A stretch of DNA of 53,737 nucleotides from Anaeromyces robustus (GCA_002104895.1 MCFG01000431.1:1-53737); one strand, 5' to 3'. Shown: positions 1-14,292, counted from the first letter of the stretch. Numbers and translations are program-made. Notes: generated by a model from the letters alone, not told the origin.

Positions 1-256
1 ATTTAAAAATATATATAATTGTTACACAAATATAAAACAAGCCTAAAAAGTTTATATATTAAAAAATAATATATACAAATTATATAAAAATATATATATA
101 ATATTTTTTTCATACACCATAGTTATACAAAAAAATCTTAAAATTTCTTTTATTGATTGTCTTATTACAATTTAATTATATATTAATTTTTAATTAAACA
201 CTATTCTATAATTCTAAAATCATTAAATTTTAAATTTTGGTTTTAATATATAAACC

Positions 257-287
<31 letters not shown>

Positions 288-455
288 CTTTGAAAAACTT
301 TAATAAACCATTTTTTTATATAATATAATAATAATATAATAACAATAAAAAAAAAATAAACTAAAATATAAAATAGAAAAAAAAAAATTCAAAGTTTATA
401 TACAATAATAGAATAAATATAAAAATTAAAAAAAAAAAATATATATATATATAAA
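1..455. other. AT-rich spacer and 5' leader of first ABCA gene
   Basis: No open frame or RNA gene is visible. The stretch holds a long T run near 259-287, several A runs, and a short AT dinucleotide tract just before the start codon at 456. It presumably contains the promoter and 5' UTR of the following gene, but no specific element can be picked out of this composition. Confidence 0.6.
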
Positions 456-3400
456 ATGAAATTCAATCAACTAAAAACTTTATTGTGGCGAAACACAATA
501 TTAAAAAGGAGACATATTTTTTCTACTTTATTAGAAGTTGTCATTCCAACAATAATAATACTTATTATAGGTATATATAATACATAAAAATTTTGTAAAA
601 GTTAATTTATATTATTTATTAATATCTATAGTCAAAATTTATTAATTTTTTATGTTTTATTAATATATTTTAAATTCATAATATAGCAAAATTTTCTGAA
701 TATGAAGAACAAAAAATTGATATAGTTCCAATAAAGAATTTACCTTCTAAACCTATAGATGAAATACCATTATATAATAATATAATTGAATGTAATTTTG
801 TATTCCCTGCTGAATTTGATGGACAAAAACAAAATTCTTTTATAGAAAATTTTAAATCAAATAAACTTTTTAGTAGTTCTAATCAAACTAATAATAATGA
901 ATTAAATGGTATAAACAATGAAAATAATCAAACTAATAGTACATTAGATAATGAATTAATTGAGACAAATAATAAAAATATAACAAATAATAAATCAAAA
1001 CCACAAGAAGAAAAAGTAGTTAAAGAACCCAAAAAAATTGAAAAAAGAGATGAATTCAAAAATACAGTGAAAATTAATATTTTAAAAAATGAAACAGAAT
1101 TAAATGCTAAATATAAAACATATTTAAAAGATTATGAAAATAGAGATTATAACTTTTATGGTATTATATTTACTTCTCCTACAAATTATAGAATACGTTT
1201 CCAAACAAATAATGATTTAAAGAAATCACTGATTAGAGATTATACTATAGATGATTATGAAATTGACTATTTTAAAAATAATGGTAGTTTTAATGAAGAT
1301 GAATATTTCATTATTCAAGCAGGTATTGATAATGCTATTATAAAAACTTTAATACCAAATTCTCAAAATTATCATATTATGAGAAGACCATTGGAAAGAG
1401 ACGGATATACATTAGTAAAGAAAATTAATAAAATTCAAAGTTTTATTCCATTATTCATGATATTCTATTTTGTTCCATGTATTTGTAGTTTACTTAATCA
1501 ATTAGTTATTGAAAAAGAATCAAAAATTAAAGAATCATTAATTATTATTGGTTTAAGAAAATCTTCCTTTTGGATATCATGGTCAATTATTTATGCCATT
1601 ATTATAGTAATAAGTTCTGTCTTAGTTACATTTGCTATGAGATATTTTAAGCTTTTCATTTATGTTCATTGGAGTGTTATTTTGGTAAGTTTATTAATTT
1701 ATGGAATGTCATGTTGTTGTATTGCATTTATTCTTTCAACTTTAATTAAAAAGTCAAAAACAGCTACAACTATTGGTGTTATGATAATTATTCTCTTCTT
1801 TGCATTCTATTTTATTAGTTTAATTTTAGAAAAAATGCCAGAAGCTCAATTAATTTGTAATTACACTTTATCTCCAATAGCTTATATTAATCTTTTCAAT
1901 GAATTAATAAATTTTGAAAGTCAAAGACTTCCAGTTTCTTACAAAACTTTAATATTTAATAAAGCTTCAAAAAATTGTTTTATTGGTTTAATAGTTACAA
2001 CATTAGCTTATTTAATTATTGCTATTTATTTAGATAATGTATTACCTCAAGGTAATAATTTCCATAGAAAATGGTATTTCTTTATTACTGATCTTTTCCG
2101 TTGTTGTCGTCCTAAAAAGAATAAAAATATAGCATCTAATAATAATAATAATGGAAATCCATTTATTCAAAAAGATCCTGAAGGTTTACAAAAATCGGTT
2201 ACAATTAAAGATATTGGTAAATCATTTAAAGTTAAAGGAGAAAAAATTGAAATTTTAAAAAGTATTAATTTCAATGCATATTATGATGAAATATTTGCAA
2301 TTTTGGGACATAATGGTGCTGGTAAAACAACTTTAATTAGTATCATGACTGGTATTATTTCATCTACTCATGGTGAAGTTTATTATGATGATGTTCCAAT
2401 TACTGGTAATGAAACTGAAATATGTAAACAATTTGGTTATTGTCCTCAATTTGATACATTTAATAATAGTTTAACTGTAAGTGAACATATTAAATTATTT
2501 GCAGGTATTAAAGGTATTGAAATTGACATTGATCCTATTCTTAGAGATATCGATTTACTTAATAAGAAAAATAATTTCCCAAAAGAATTAAGTGGAGGTC
2601 AAAAAAGAAAACTTTGTATCACTTTAGCTCTTTTAGGTTCTCCAAAATATGTATTTTTGGATGAACCCACCACTGGTCTTGATCCTTATTCCAGAAAGAA
2701 TATTTGGGAATTATTATCAAGAAAAAAGAAAGGTTGTACTATGTTTGTTACTACACATTATATGGATGAAGCTGATCTTTTAGCTGATAGAAAAATGATT
2801 ATTTCTAATGGAAATATTACATGTTTAGGAACTAGTCTTTTCTTAAAGAATAAATTCAATATGAATTATTCTATTGATATTTATTATAAAGAAGCTAAAG
2901 ATTGTTCCATGGCTGATGGAATAATTGATTATTTCTGTCCTGGTGCTGCGCAATCAAAATCATTTACTACTACAAGTGTTAATAACCAATCTTCCGATAT
3001 TAAAGATGAATATATTACTACTTATTTACTTCCAATGAAACATTCTAATCGTTTTAAAGATATCTTTACAGGTTTAAACAGGTACATTAAAGATAATAGA
3101 AATTCTATGACAAACTTTTCATTAACAGCTCCAACTTTAGAAGAACTTTTTATTAAATTAGAAAGTAATGATAATACTGATATAATTCAAAAAGCTAAAA
3201 ATACAGCAGCTGTTAATATGAATTCTGACAATGAAAAATTAATCAATAAATTAGATCATGTTTTTGGAAGAACACAACTTACAAAATCTTCATCTTTAAG
3301 ACAAATTTGGGCAATTAGTAAACTTCGTTTAAAAATATTTTTAAGAAATAAAACATTTGCTATTATCTATACTTTAATACCACTTTTACTTATTATTGGT

Positions 3401-5998
3401 ATGATTTTCTTAATGAATTATTGTATTAAAAAAGTAAGTGAACCAGAAAATTATGAGCCTTTAGAAATTTCACCAAAACTTTATGAAGAAGTTGATTGGT
3501 TTAAAGATTTAGAGGCATCCAATGGACAAGGATTAGACACTATTAATCAAATTAATGATAAATCAATATCTTCATTTAAAACTGTCAACTTTGAAAAAGA
3601 ACTTACAGTAAATTCAAAAAAATTAACTAATGATTTAAAATATATTGGAGGTTTCAGTGGAATATCAAATAATACACAACAAGGATTAGAATTTACATTT
3701 TATTTCAATACTACATATACCTATGCTACACCAATTGCTATTAATTTAATTAATAATGCCATTATTAAACAAAATAATATAAATGAACAAATATCTGTCA
3801 CTTATGATCCATTTGAAAATTACGTACAATCTCTATATGATGAAAACGATGAAAATAAACTTTTTGATTTAAAAACTGAACTCGTAAAGGTTATTTTTGG
3901 ACCAATTTTAATTGTAGTAATTGCTTTAGCCGTTTCACTTTCTATATCTATATTTGGACCATTAACCGTAAAAGAAAGAGAAGAAGGTATTACTCATCAA
4001 ATCTTTTTAAATGGTACTAAACGTATCAATTATTGGATTGGTGTATTAATTAGTGATTGTATTTGTATTTTAATACCAATTATATTTATTGGTACTATTG
4101 GTGCTTATAATGATCTTGATATCTTTAACAGTAAAGTCATTGCATTAACCGCGTTATTTACTATTTTATGGATAATAGCAAGTTTATTACATCAATATAT
4201 TGTATGTTATTACTTTAAAAAATATGAAAAAGTATCTACATTATTTATTATTATTAATCCAATTCTTACTCTTTTAATTGGTATATATGCCTTGGTTATA
4301 TCCTTACTTTCATCAGCCGCTTTAGAAAGCGAAGATAAAGATCTTGACGGTAAATTAAAATCTTATCAAATAGCATGTTATTTCATTTTATTCATATTTG
4401 CTCCAGCAGCAGTTGTTCTATTTTATTCAAAGTTATCAATATTTATTATTTTCAAGAAAATTGATATAAATGAATCTGACATCGTGAAATTTATGACTTC
4501 AAAACAATTTACTGAAACTATGAGTAGAACCGATATTTCAGATACAGAAAAGCAAAATATAATTTCAAATTTATTCTTTGGTCAAAGAATTCCAACATTA
4601 GAGGAATTATTTAAAGTAGAAAATGGATTTATTTATTTAATTATAGGTCTTGTAGGTGTTATTATTCTATATTGTTTAATTCTTTATTTATTCGAAAAAT
4701 CTAAACTTAGACACCTTAAAAAGAATAATGAATATACACAAGAAAGACGTTCTATATTAAATAAGAAATTAGAAAATGGACCAAGAGATGTTTATAATGA
4801 ATGGAAAAGAGTTCAATTCTCATTAAATGGTAATAAAAGTCAAATTAATAATAATATAGCATTAAAGGTTTATCAACTTAATAAAGATTTTAAAATGAAA
4901 CTTAGTGAAATGGTTAAAAGAAGAAAAGAAGAAATGAAGAAAAATGAAATTTCTGATGAAAGTAATAGTAATAGTAATAGTAATAATAAAGATAGAAAGA
5001 ATAAGAAAGCAAATATTAAAAAGACAGCTTTTGAAAAAATGGATAATAGAATTACATTTGATAAAAAACATAATGTTTATATAAATCGTATTGTTGATGA
5101 TGTCACATTTGGAGTTAATAATGGTGAATGTCTTGGTCTTTTAGGTCCAAATGGTGCTGGTAAAACAACTTCTATTAATATGATTACTGGTCTTATGTCT
5201 CATACTCATGGTGCAGTTGTTTATGGTAATAAAGATTTAAATGTTACAGATACTGCTGATTTATCATTAGGTTATTGTTCTCAACATGATTCACTTTGGA
5301 AATTATTAACTGTAAAAGAAACTATTAATTTCTATCTTAATATTTGTGGTTATCCAAGTAAAGATATTCCACGTTATACGAAAGCTTTAATTGAAGCATG
5401 TGGTATTGAAAATCATACTAATAAAAAAGTAAGTGAAATTAGTGGAGGTACTAAACGTAAATTATCATTAATTATTGCCATTTGTTCTTCTCCAAGTTAT
5501 CTTATTTTAGATGAACCAAGTGCAGGTATGGATCCATTTACACGTCGTTATATGTGGAAATTAATTTCTGAATTAAAAGAAGTACGTGAAACTGCTACAA
5601 TTTTAACGACTCACTCTACTGAAGAAGCTGAAGCACTTTGTGATCGTATTGCAATTTTAATTAAAGGACGTTTAGTATGTATAGATACACCAAAAAGTAT
5701 TAAGATGAATCAAAGTGATAAATATGTACTTGAAGTTTTCACAGATTATCCAGAACAATTTGAAAATGAAATTGTAAAGAAAAATAATCTCTTTGGTTTA
5801 ATAGAAGGTGATGAAACCTATGAATTAGAATCAACAATTAGTTATCAAAAATACACAATAAAAATGAAAACAGAAAATATTGCTAGAGTATTTGCATTAA
5901 TGGAAAGAGCTAAAGAAAATCGTTTAATTAGTCAATATAACTTTGGTCAATATTCACTTGAACAAGTATTTATTAATTTTGTTAATCAAACTGAATAA
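456..5998 (+). CDS. ABCA-type full-size ABC transporter (paralogue 1)
   Basis: Two exons: 456-570 and 687-5998, giving 1808 residues. The 116-bp GT..AG intron is phase 1. Order: short cytoplasmic N-terminus, TM1 (about 22-38), large non-cytosolic loop (about 40-285), TM cluster (about 290-495), NBD1, linker, TM (about 920-950), second loop, TM cluster (about 1109-1295) and final TM (about 1354-1377), NBD2. NBD1 has Walker A GHNGAGKTT at about 579, signature LSGGQ at about 673, Walker B with catalytic Glu (FLDEP) and an H-loop His. NBD2 has GPNGAGKTT at about 1525, signature ISGGTKRK and ILDEPSAGMDP. Both NBDs therefore look competent. The loop after TM1 and the order TMD-NBD-TMD-NBD are typical of the ABCA subfamily, whose known members mostly move lipids or amphiphiles; the substrate here is unknown. 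The start was chosen because 456 is an ATG in good A-rich context, and the spliced product matches the neighbouring paralogue from residue 1. Without the intron the frame would seem to begin internally, near 1067. Confidence 0.93.
571..686 (+). other. Intron of ABCA paralogue 1
   Basis: Donor GTATAT at 571, acceptor ATATAG ending at 686, phase 1. It restores a continuous frame from the 456 ATG into the long exon and puts the same residue (Ala39) at the junction as in the second ABCA gene. Confidence 0.9.
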
Positions 5999-6081
5999 AC
6001 TATTAATAATTATATAACAGTAAAAAATGAAAAATAAAAAAAATGAAAAGTGAAAAAAAAAATATAAAAATAAAAAAAAAA

Positions 6082-6132
<51 letters not shown>

Positions 6133-6645
6133 ATAAAAGAATTAAATAAAATAACACAATATAAAAATATAATAAAGTAATAATATACTTTTATTTATTC
6201 TTATATTTATGTTATTGAAACAATAGAAAATCAAAATATTATAAAATAAAAAAAAATTACTCAAATATTTATGTTATTTATAAATTGAAACAATAGAGAA
6301 TCAAAATATTATAAAATAAAAAAAAAAATAAAAAATTTACTCAATATAAATATTTATTTTTATATTGAGTAAATTATATATATATATTTATTTTTTTCTT
6401 TTTTTTTTATGTAAAAAAAATAAATAATATGAAGTCTATATATTAAATATATAGAATTAAGGAATTTTAATATGAATAGTGAATAGTTATTACAATTATT
6501 TATTTTTACTTTTTTTTAAATTTTATAATAATTGTATATTAATTACATATATAATAAAAAAAGAAACAAATATTAAATAAAGTTAATATAATTAATATGA
6601 CTATTAATAATTTTCTTTATTATTGCATAAATTTATCATATGTTT

Positions 6646-6683
<38 letters not shown>

Positions 6684-8534
6684 TAATTCACTAAAGGACT
6701 TATTAAATTTTAAACAATGTAAAAAAGTTATATTTTTTTGCTGTTGTTATATTTAAAGAAAAAAGTATAATATAATAAAACTTTTGTGGATCTGTCACAT
6801 TTTCTTACTGTTATTATGCCAATTGAAAAGATATATTTTTAATAAAATAAGGCATGAGATTTATTTATGTATATTAAATTTAAAATAGTTATCATGAATA
6901 AAAATTAATTAAATCCTAGTCTTAAAAAAATTTTTTGTAAATTAAAATTAATATTATATTATTGTCTGTTTTAGTAATAGTAAAATGATAATTAAAACAA
7001 AAAATTATTTTATTCTTTCTTTTTTCTTTCGTAGGAATGTGAAAAAGAAACAAAAAGTTTTAAAAAATATCATTTTTTTTTAAAAAAAAAAAGTTTTTAT
7101 ATGAATTATTAAAATTATAATAGATTCAATATATAATATAAAAAAAAATAATTGAAACAAAACATCATATAAATAATAACAAATAAATATAATGAAATTT
7201 TTAAATTTAAAATTACATATTTATATATTGTATATTAAAAAAAAACCCATCAACAACACAATTGTTTGTATATATTAGAGTTTTTATAATGTAATAAACA
7301 AAATAACTTTTTTGTCTTTAGTTTATTTCCATTATTATCTATTTAACTAATTTAACAAAATAATATATATATATATTTATTAATAATTATTTAAAATTAT
7401 TTTTATAAATTATTTCTAACCTTAATTTTTTTTATAATAAAAAGAAATATTATAAATATATAGTTATTACAGATTTTCTTTTAACCTTTTAAAAATTTTT
7501 TAAAAGGGTTAAAAATATAAATTATTTATATTTAATTATTTATAATAGAATAAAAGTTGTCGCTGTGATATAATTAACCTTTAAAAATTTTTTTCATATT
7601 AAAATAAATAAAGTTATTAATTAGAATATTATTTAGATACTAATAATAAAACAAATTATAATTATTTATAATTGTTTTATTATTATTATACATATATTAA
7701 ATAAATAAATAATATAATAAATAAATTTTTTGTAATTTAAACTTTATTTAGTATCAAATATTATTAAAAATCTTTTTTGAGTGGCTTGTAAATAATTTTT
7801 GAATAATTAGTTATTATTTATTAAATTAGAAATTTACTTTATTAATATCAATTTAAAGAAAGGATAGAAAAAAAAAATAAAAAAAAAAGATTTATTTTAA
7901 TATTTATACTTTTTTATTTTTTATTATTAAGGTGTTCATCTAATAAAACTAATTTATTTTTATGTTTTATAAGAATAAAAATAAAATTAGCATAAAAGAT
8001 TCCATCTTTGGACTAATATACTATTATTATTAATGTGTTAATATATTAATAATAATACATTCATTAAATATACATTATTAAAAATGTATTTATTGTATAA
8101 AGGGGCTTTAAATAAATTTTTTAATTTTGTTTTAAAAATTATAAAATAAAATTATTATTATATGTTACACAATATTTATAAAACGAATTATTCAAATATA
8201 AGTTTACATAATATATTTATATATAATATAATAAAAATAAAATATTGTAATTACTATACAATTTAAATTATTATAATAATCAAAATATTATTAAAGAAAG
8301 TTTTAATTTTAAATATTAATTTTAAATTAAATATATATAATATATATTGTTTTATCCGTAAATAATTTTTTATTATAAATCTTTGTTGTTTTATTTTATA
8401 TATAATTTTTTTTTTTTTTTTTTTGAAAAATACTAAAAATTTTTATTGGTAATGATTGTATAAAATAAGAAAAAAAAAAAAAATAATTTAAATGCGAAAT
8501 AAATTAAATACAAAAATATAAAGAATTTGTTAAA
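5999..8534. other. Intergenic spacer between the ABCA paralogues
   Basis: About 2.5 kb without a supportable gene. It contains an A run of more than 40 bases around 6083-6130, an AT dinucleotide array near 6651-6680, a near-perfect inverted repeat at about 7482-7513 (arms TAACCTTTTAAAAA), and a larger hairpin-forming repeat at about 7645-7690 (arms of about 20 bases with a one-base bulge). The end of this spacer holds the promoter and leader of the next gene. Confidence 0.7.
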
Positions 8535-10245
8535 ATGTTATTTAATCAATTAAAAATATTGTTATGGCGAAATATACTGTTAAAAAAAAGACATAAATTT
8601 GCAACTTTATTAGAAATTATTATTCCAACATTAATTATAGTATTTATTGGTATATATATATAAATTATATGAAGATAATTTTTATTTTATAAATTATTTT
8701 TATAATTATTGTAATAATACTTTTATTTATATATACATTTATATAGCAAGTAATTCTAGAAATTATGACTCAAGCGATGAAATTTTATCAATAAAAAATT
8801 TACCTTCTAAATCAATAGAAGAAATTAATAATAATGATGAATATAAATTTGAAACAGATATCATTACTGAATATAATTTTATATTCCCTCCTGAATTTAA
8901 TGAAGAAAAACAAGCTCTTTTTATAAAAAATTTTAAATTAAATAAACATTTTAAGAATTGTACCATTATTGAACCAAGTAATAATTTTACAAAAAAAGCT
9001 ATTACAAATTATATTAATCTTCATGAAAATAATGAATTAAATATTTTAAATAATAAGAATACTATAATTAAATCAAAAAGAGAAGAAATAAATAAAACAA
9101 AACTTAATAATACTTTTGAAATAAACGAACCTAAAATTGTTGAAATCGAAAATGAGAGGATTGATTTTAAAAAAGAAGTAATAATAAATATTTTAAAAAG
9201 TGAAAGTGAATTAAATACTAAATATTATAATTTTAATAAAAACAGAAATTATACGATTGAAGAAAATTTTATTGGTATTATATTTACTTCACCTACAAAT
9301 TATAAAATTCGTATTCCATATTATGTAAATTTAAAAACTTTTATGAGAACGTCAGACTTATATGACAATGAAATTGAAAAATATAAGGCAAATGGTGATT
9401 TTGGGGAAAATAATTTTTTTATTATTCAAGCATGTATTGATAAAACTATTATAAAAACTTTAATACCAAATTTCCAGGATTATGATATAAAAAGAAAGCC
9501 ATTAGAAAAAGAAGGATATATTAAAGAAACGAAATGGAATAATATTGGAAATTCCATGCCATTTTTTATGGTATTTTATTTTGTTCCATGTATTTGTAGT
9601 TTACTTAATCAATTAGTTATTGAAAAAGAATCAAGAATTAAAGAATCATTAATAATTATTGGTTTAAAAAAGTCATCTTTTTGGCTATCATGGTCAATTA
9701 TTTATAGTATTATTATAATTATAAGTTCTATTTTTGCTACAATTACTATCAGATATTTTGAAATTTTCATTTATGTTCATTGGAGCATTATTTTAGTAAG
9801 TTTATTAATTTATGGAATGTCATGTTGTTGTATAGCATTTATTCTTTCAACTATTATTAAAAAGTCAAAAACATCAATTATTATTGGTGTTATGGTTATT
9901 ATTTTTTTCTTTGCAGTATATTTAATCAGCAAAATTTTATTAATATATGTGCCAAGAATACAATTAGTATGTAATTATATTCTATCTCCAATATCTTTAA
10001 TTAATTTATTGATTGAATTAAGCGGATTTGAAAATCAAAAGATGCCTGTTTCTTTCATTTCTTTATTATATAATAAATCTTTAAATAAATGTTTTTTTGG
10101 TTTAATCGTCACAACATTAACCTACTTTATTTTTGCTATTTATTTAGATAATGTAATACCTCAAGGTAATAATTTTCATAGAAAATGGTATTTTTTTATT
10201 ACAGATCTTTTCCGTTGTTGTCATAAAAAAAGCAAAAAATTAATG

Positions 10246-10295
<50 letters not shown>

Positions 10296-13200
10296 TAATA
10301 ATAATAATGAAAATCCATTTATTCAAGAAGATCCAAAAGGTTTACGAAAATCAATTACAATTAAAGATATTGGTAAATCATTTAAAGTTAAAGGAGAAAA
10401 AATTGAAATTTTGAAAAGTATTAATTTTACTACGTATTATGGTGAAATATTTGCAATTTTAGGTCAAAATGGTGCTGGTAAAACAACTTTAATTAATATC
10501 ATGACTGGTATTATTTCATCTACTCATGGTGAAGTTTATTATGATGATATTCCAATTACTGGTAATGAAACTGAAATATGTAAACAATTTGGTTATTGTC
10601 CTCAATTTGATACATTAAATAATGATTTAACCGTAAGTGAACATATTAAATTATTCGCAGGTATTAAAGGAATTAAAGTTAGTGTTATAGCAACTCTTAG
10701 AGAAATTGATTTGGTTTATAAAAAAAATAATTACCCAAAAGAATTAAGTGAAGGTCAAAAAAGAAAACTTTGTGTTGCTTTAGCTCTTTTAGGTTCTCCA
10801 AAATATGTATTTTTAGATGAACCTACTACTGGTCTTGATCCTTATTCCAGAAAGAATATTTGGGAATTATTATCAAGAAAAAAGAAAGGTAGTACTATGT
10901 TTATTACTACACATTATATGGATGAAGCTGATCTTTTAGCTGATAGAAAAATGATTATTTCTAATGGAAATATTTCATGTTTAGGAACAAGTCTTTACTT
11001 AAAGAATCAATTCAATATGAATTATTCTATCGATATTTATTATAAAGAAGCTAAAGATTGTTCTATGGCGGATGGAATAATTGATCATTTCTGTCCTGGT
11101 GCTGCACAATCAAAATCATTTACTACTACAAGTGTTAATAACCAATCTTCCGATATTAAAGATGAATATATTACTACTTATTTACTTCCAATGAAACATT
11201 CTAATCTTTTTAAAGATATATTTGAAACGTTAAATCATTATATTAAAGATGATAATAATTCTATGACAAACTTTTCATTAACAGCTCCAACTTTAGAAGA
11301 ACTTTTTGTTAGTTTAGAAAGTAATGATAATTTTGATGTAATTCAAAAAGCTAAAAATGCAATATCTGTCAATATGAATTCAGATCATGAAGAATTAATT
11401 AATAAATTTCCTATTTTTGGAAGGAAAAGATTTTTAAAATCTTCCTCTTTAAGACAAATTTTGGAAATTGTTAAACTTCGTTTAAAAATATTTTTAAGAA
11501 ATAAAACCTTTACTTATATCTATACTTTAATACCACTTTTAATTATCATTGTTCTCTTTTTTTCAATGAAGTATATTATAAAAGAAGATCATGACCTAAA
11601 CATGTATGAGTCTATAGAAATTTCACCAAAACTTTATGAAAAAGTTGATTGGTTTAAAGATATAGAAGCCTCTAATGGAGTGGGTTTAGAAATTATTAAT
11701 AAAATTAATGATAAATCTATTTCTTCCTTTAATACCGTAAATTTTGAAAAAGAACTTACAGTAGATTCCAAAAAATTAACGGATGATTTAAAGTATATTG
11801 GAGGTTTTAGTGGAACTTCAGATAATCAAAAAGGATTAGAATTTACAATCTATTTCAATTTAACCTATGTATATGGTACATCAATAGCTATTAATTTAAT
11901 TGATAATGCCATTCTTAAACAAAATAATATAAATGAACAAATATCTGTCACTTTAGATTCATTTTCAGATTTCATAGTAGATAGATTTAATGAATATGCT
12001 GAATTTGAATCTACATTATTTAATTTGAATGATGAGGTAACAAAATCTGTATGTAGATTTATTATAATTCTTGTTATTGCCGTAGCGAGTTCACTTTCTA
12101 TATCTTTATTTGGACCATTAACTGTAAAAGAAAGAGAAGAAGGTATTACCTATCAAATCTTTTTAACGGGTACAAAACGTATTAATTATTGGATTGGCGT
12201 ATTAATTAGTGATTGTATTTGTGTTTTAGTACCAATTATAATTATTGGTATTATTAGTGCCTATAAGGAAATTGATATTTTTAATAGTAAGGCTATAGTA
12301 ATAACCATAATATTTAGTATTTTATGGACCATAGCAAGTTTATTATATCAATATATTGTATGTTACTATTTCAAAAAATATGAAAGGGTATCTACAATAT
12401 TTATTATTATTAATCCAGTCATTACTCTTTTAATTGGAGTTAATATCTTATATATATTTTTATTGCTTTATCAGATAATAACAAATAATGCTATGGAATA
12501 TGACGAAGATCTAATGAACTATGAATTTAATAATATATTCGATTATTTCGTTTTAATTTTGTTTACTCCAGGAACCATTGTTTTATTTTATTCAAAGTTG
12601 GAAGAATTTATTGTACGAAAGAAACTTTTATATTCAGAAAAAGATATTTCCATATTTAAATCTTCCAATGATTATAATGAAATTATGAATAGAAAAGATA
12701 TTAATGAATTACAAAAATCCAAAATAATTTCAAAAGTATTTTATGATCAAAGAGTACCAAGCTTAAAAGAAATTTTTGAATTTAAAAATAAATTTGTTTT
12801 TTTAATTCTAGGCGTTGTCGCCGTCATTATTTTATTTAGTTTCATTTTATATTTATTTGAAAAATTAAAACTTAAACATCTTAAAAAAAGTTATGAATAT
12901 ACCAAAGAAGAACGTAAAGTTTTAAATAAAAAATTTGAAGATGGACCAAGAGATGTTTATAATGAATGGAAAAGAGTTCAAAAATCCTTAAAGGATAATA
13001 ATAATAATAATAATAATAAATCCAATGAAACCTATAATAATAATAATAATAATAATAATTATATAAACTTAAAAATTTATCAACTTAATAAAGATTTAAA
13101 AATGAATCTTAATGATATAAGTGATATGGTACAAAGAAGAAATGAAGAAATAAAGAAAAATAAAGATTATATTAATAAATATAAAACTATCAATGAAAAT

Positions 13201-14292
13201 GAAAATGAAAATGAAAATGAAAATAATAATAATAATAATACAACTAAAAATACAACTAAAAATACAACTAAAAATACAACAAAAAATAAAAATGAAAATC
13301 AAATAAATCCTTTTAAAAAAATGGATAATAGAGTTACTTTTGATGAAAAACGTAAAGTTCATATTAATCGTGTTGTTGATGATGTTACCTTTGGAATTAA
13401 TAATGGTGAATGTCTTGGTTTATTAGGTCCAAATGGAGCTGGTAAAACAACTTCTATTCATATGATAACAGGTTATAAATCTCATAGTCGTGGTAAAATT
13501 ATTTATGGTCATAAAGATTTAAATGAAACAGATATTTCAGATTTATCCTTAGGTTATTGTTTTCAAAAGAATTCACTTTGGGAATTATTAACTGTAAAAG
13601 AAACTATTCATTTTTATCTTAATCTTCGTGGTTATCCTAAAAAAGATATTCCTTATTATTCTAAAGCTTTAATTGAAAGTTGTGGTATTGAAAGTCATAT
13701 TCATAAAAAAGTCAGTGAAATTAGTGGAGGTACTAAACGTAAATTATCATTAATTATTGCTATTAGTTTATCCCCAAGTTATCTTATTTTAGATGAACCC
13801 AGTGCCGGTATGGATCCATTTTCACGACGTTATATGTGGAAATTAATATCTGATATTAAGAAAGCTGGTGAAACCGTATCTATTTTAACGACACATTCTA
13901 CTGAAGAAGCAGAAGCTATTTGTGATCGTATAGCCATTTTAATTAAAGGACGATTAGTATGTATTGATACCCCTAAAAGTATTAAAATGAATCAAAGTGA
14001 TAAATATGTACTTGAAGTTTTTACCCGTCATCCCAAAAAATTTGAAAATGAAATTGTAAAGAAAAATAATCTTTTTGGATTAAGACCCAATGATGAAAAT
14101 TATGAATTAAATTCTGTTAATTCCATTAATTATCAACAATATACCATTAAAATGAAAACAGAAAATATTGGAAGAGTATTTGAAATGATGGAAAAAGCTA
14201 AAGAAGATGAATTAATTAGTCAATATAATTTTAGTCAATATTTACTTGAACAAATATTTGTTAATTTTATTGAACAATCTGATTTAAGCTAA
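8535..14292 (+). CDS. ABCA-type full-size ABC transporter (paralogue 2)
   Basis: Exons 8535-8649 and 8747-14292 encode 1886 residues. The 97-bp intron sits exactly where it does in paralogue 1 (115-nt first exon, phase 1, Ala39 at the junction). Architecture is the same: TM1, large loop, TMD1 (about 307-510), NBD1, TMD2 (about 950, then 1140-1414), NBD2. NBD1 has Walker A GQNGAGKTT at about 611 and FLDEPTTGLDP, but its signature reads LSEGQ (705-709), not LSGGQ. NBD2 has GPNGAGKTT at about 1599, ISGGTKRK and ILDEPSAGMDP. Differences from paralogue 1 include a poly-Asn tract before NBD1 (nt 10246-10308) and a longer linker before NBD2 with Asn runs and four tandem KNTT units (nt about 13237-13280). 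The intron contains no in-frame stop relative to exon 2, so a naive reading frame runs back through it to 8647; the exon-1 frame and the paralogue show that this is wrong. Likely membrane lipid or amphiphile transporter; substrate unknown. Confidence 0.92.
8650..8746 (+). other. Intron of ABCA paralogue 2
   Basis: Donor GTATAT at 8650, acceptor ATATAG ending at 8746, phase 1, equivalent in position to the intron of the upstream paralogue. Its sequence is unrelated beyond AT-richness. Confidence 0.88.

Noticed and set aside
1067-1069. Non-ATG start for ABCA paralogue 1
   Set aside because: The codon is an internal GTG; the spliced frame extends upstream to the ATG at 456 and matches the paralogue.
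5954-6157. Minus-strand frame with a poly-Phe run
   Set aside because: Produced by the A homopolymer after the ABCA stop codon.
13096-13362. Minus-strand frame opposite the ABCA linker
   Set aside because: Antisense shadow of the AAT/GAAAAT repeats in a real gene.
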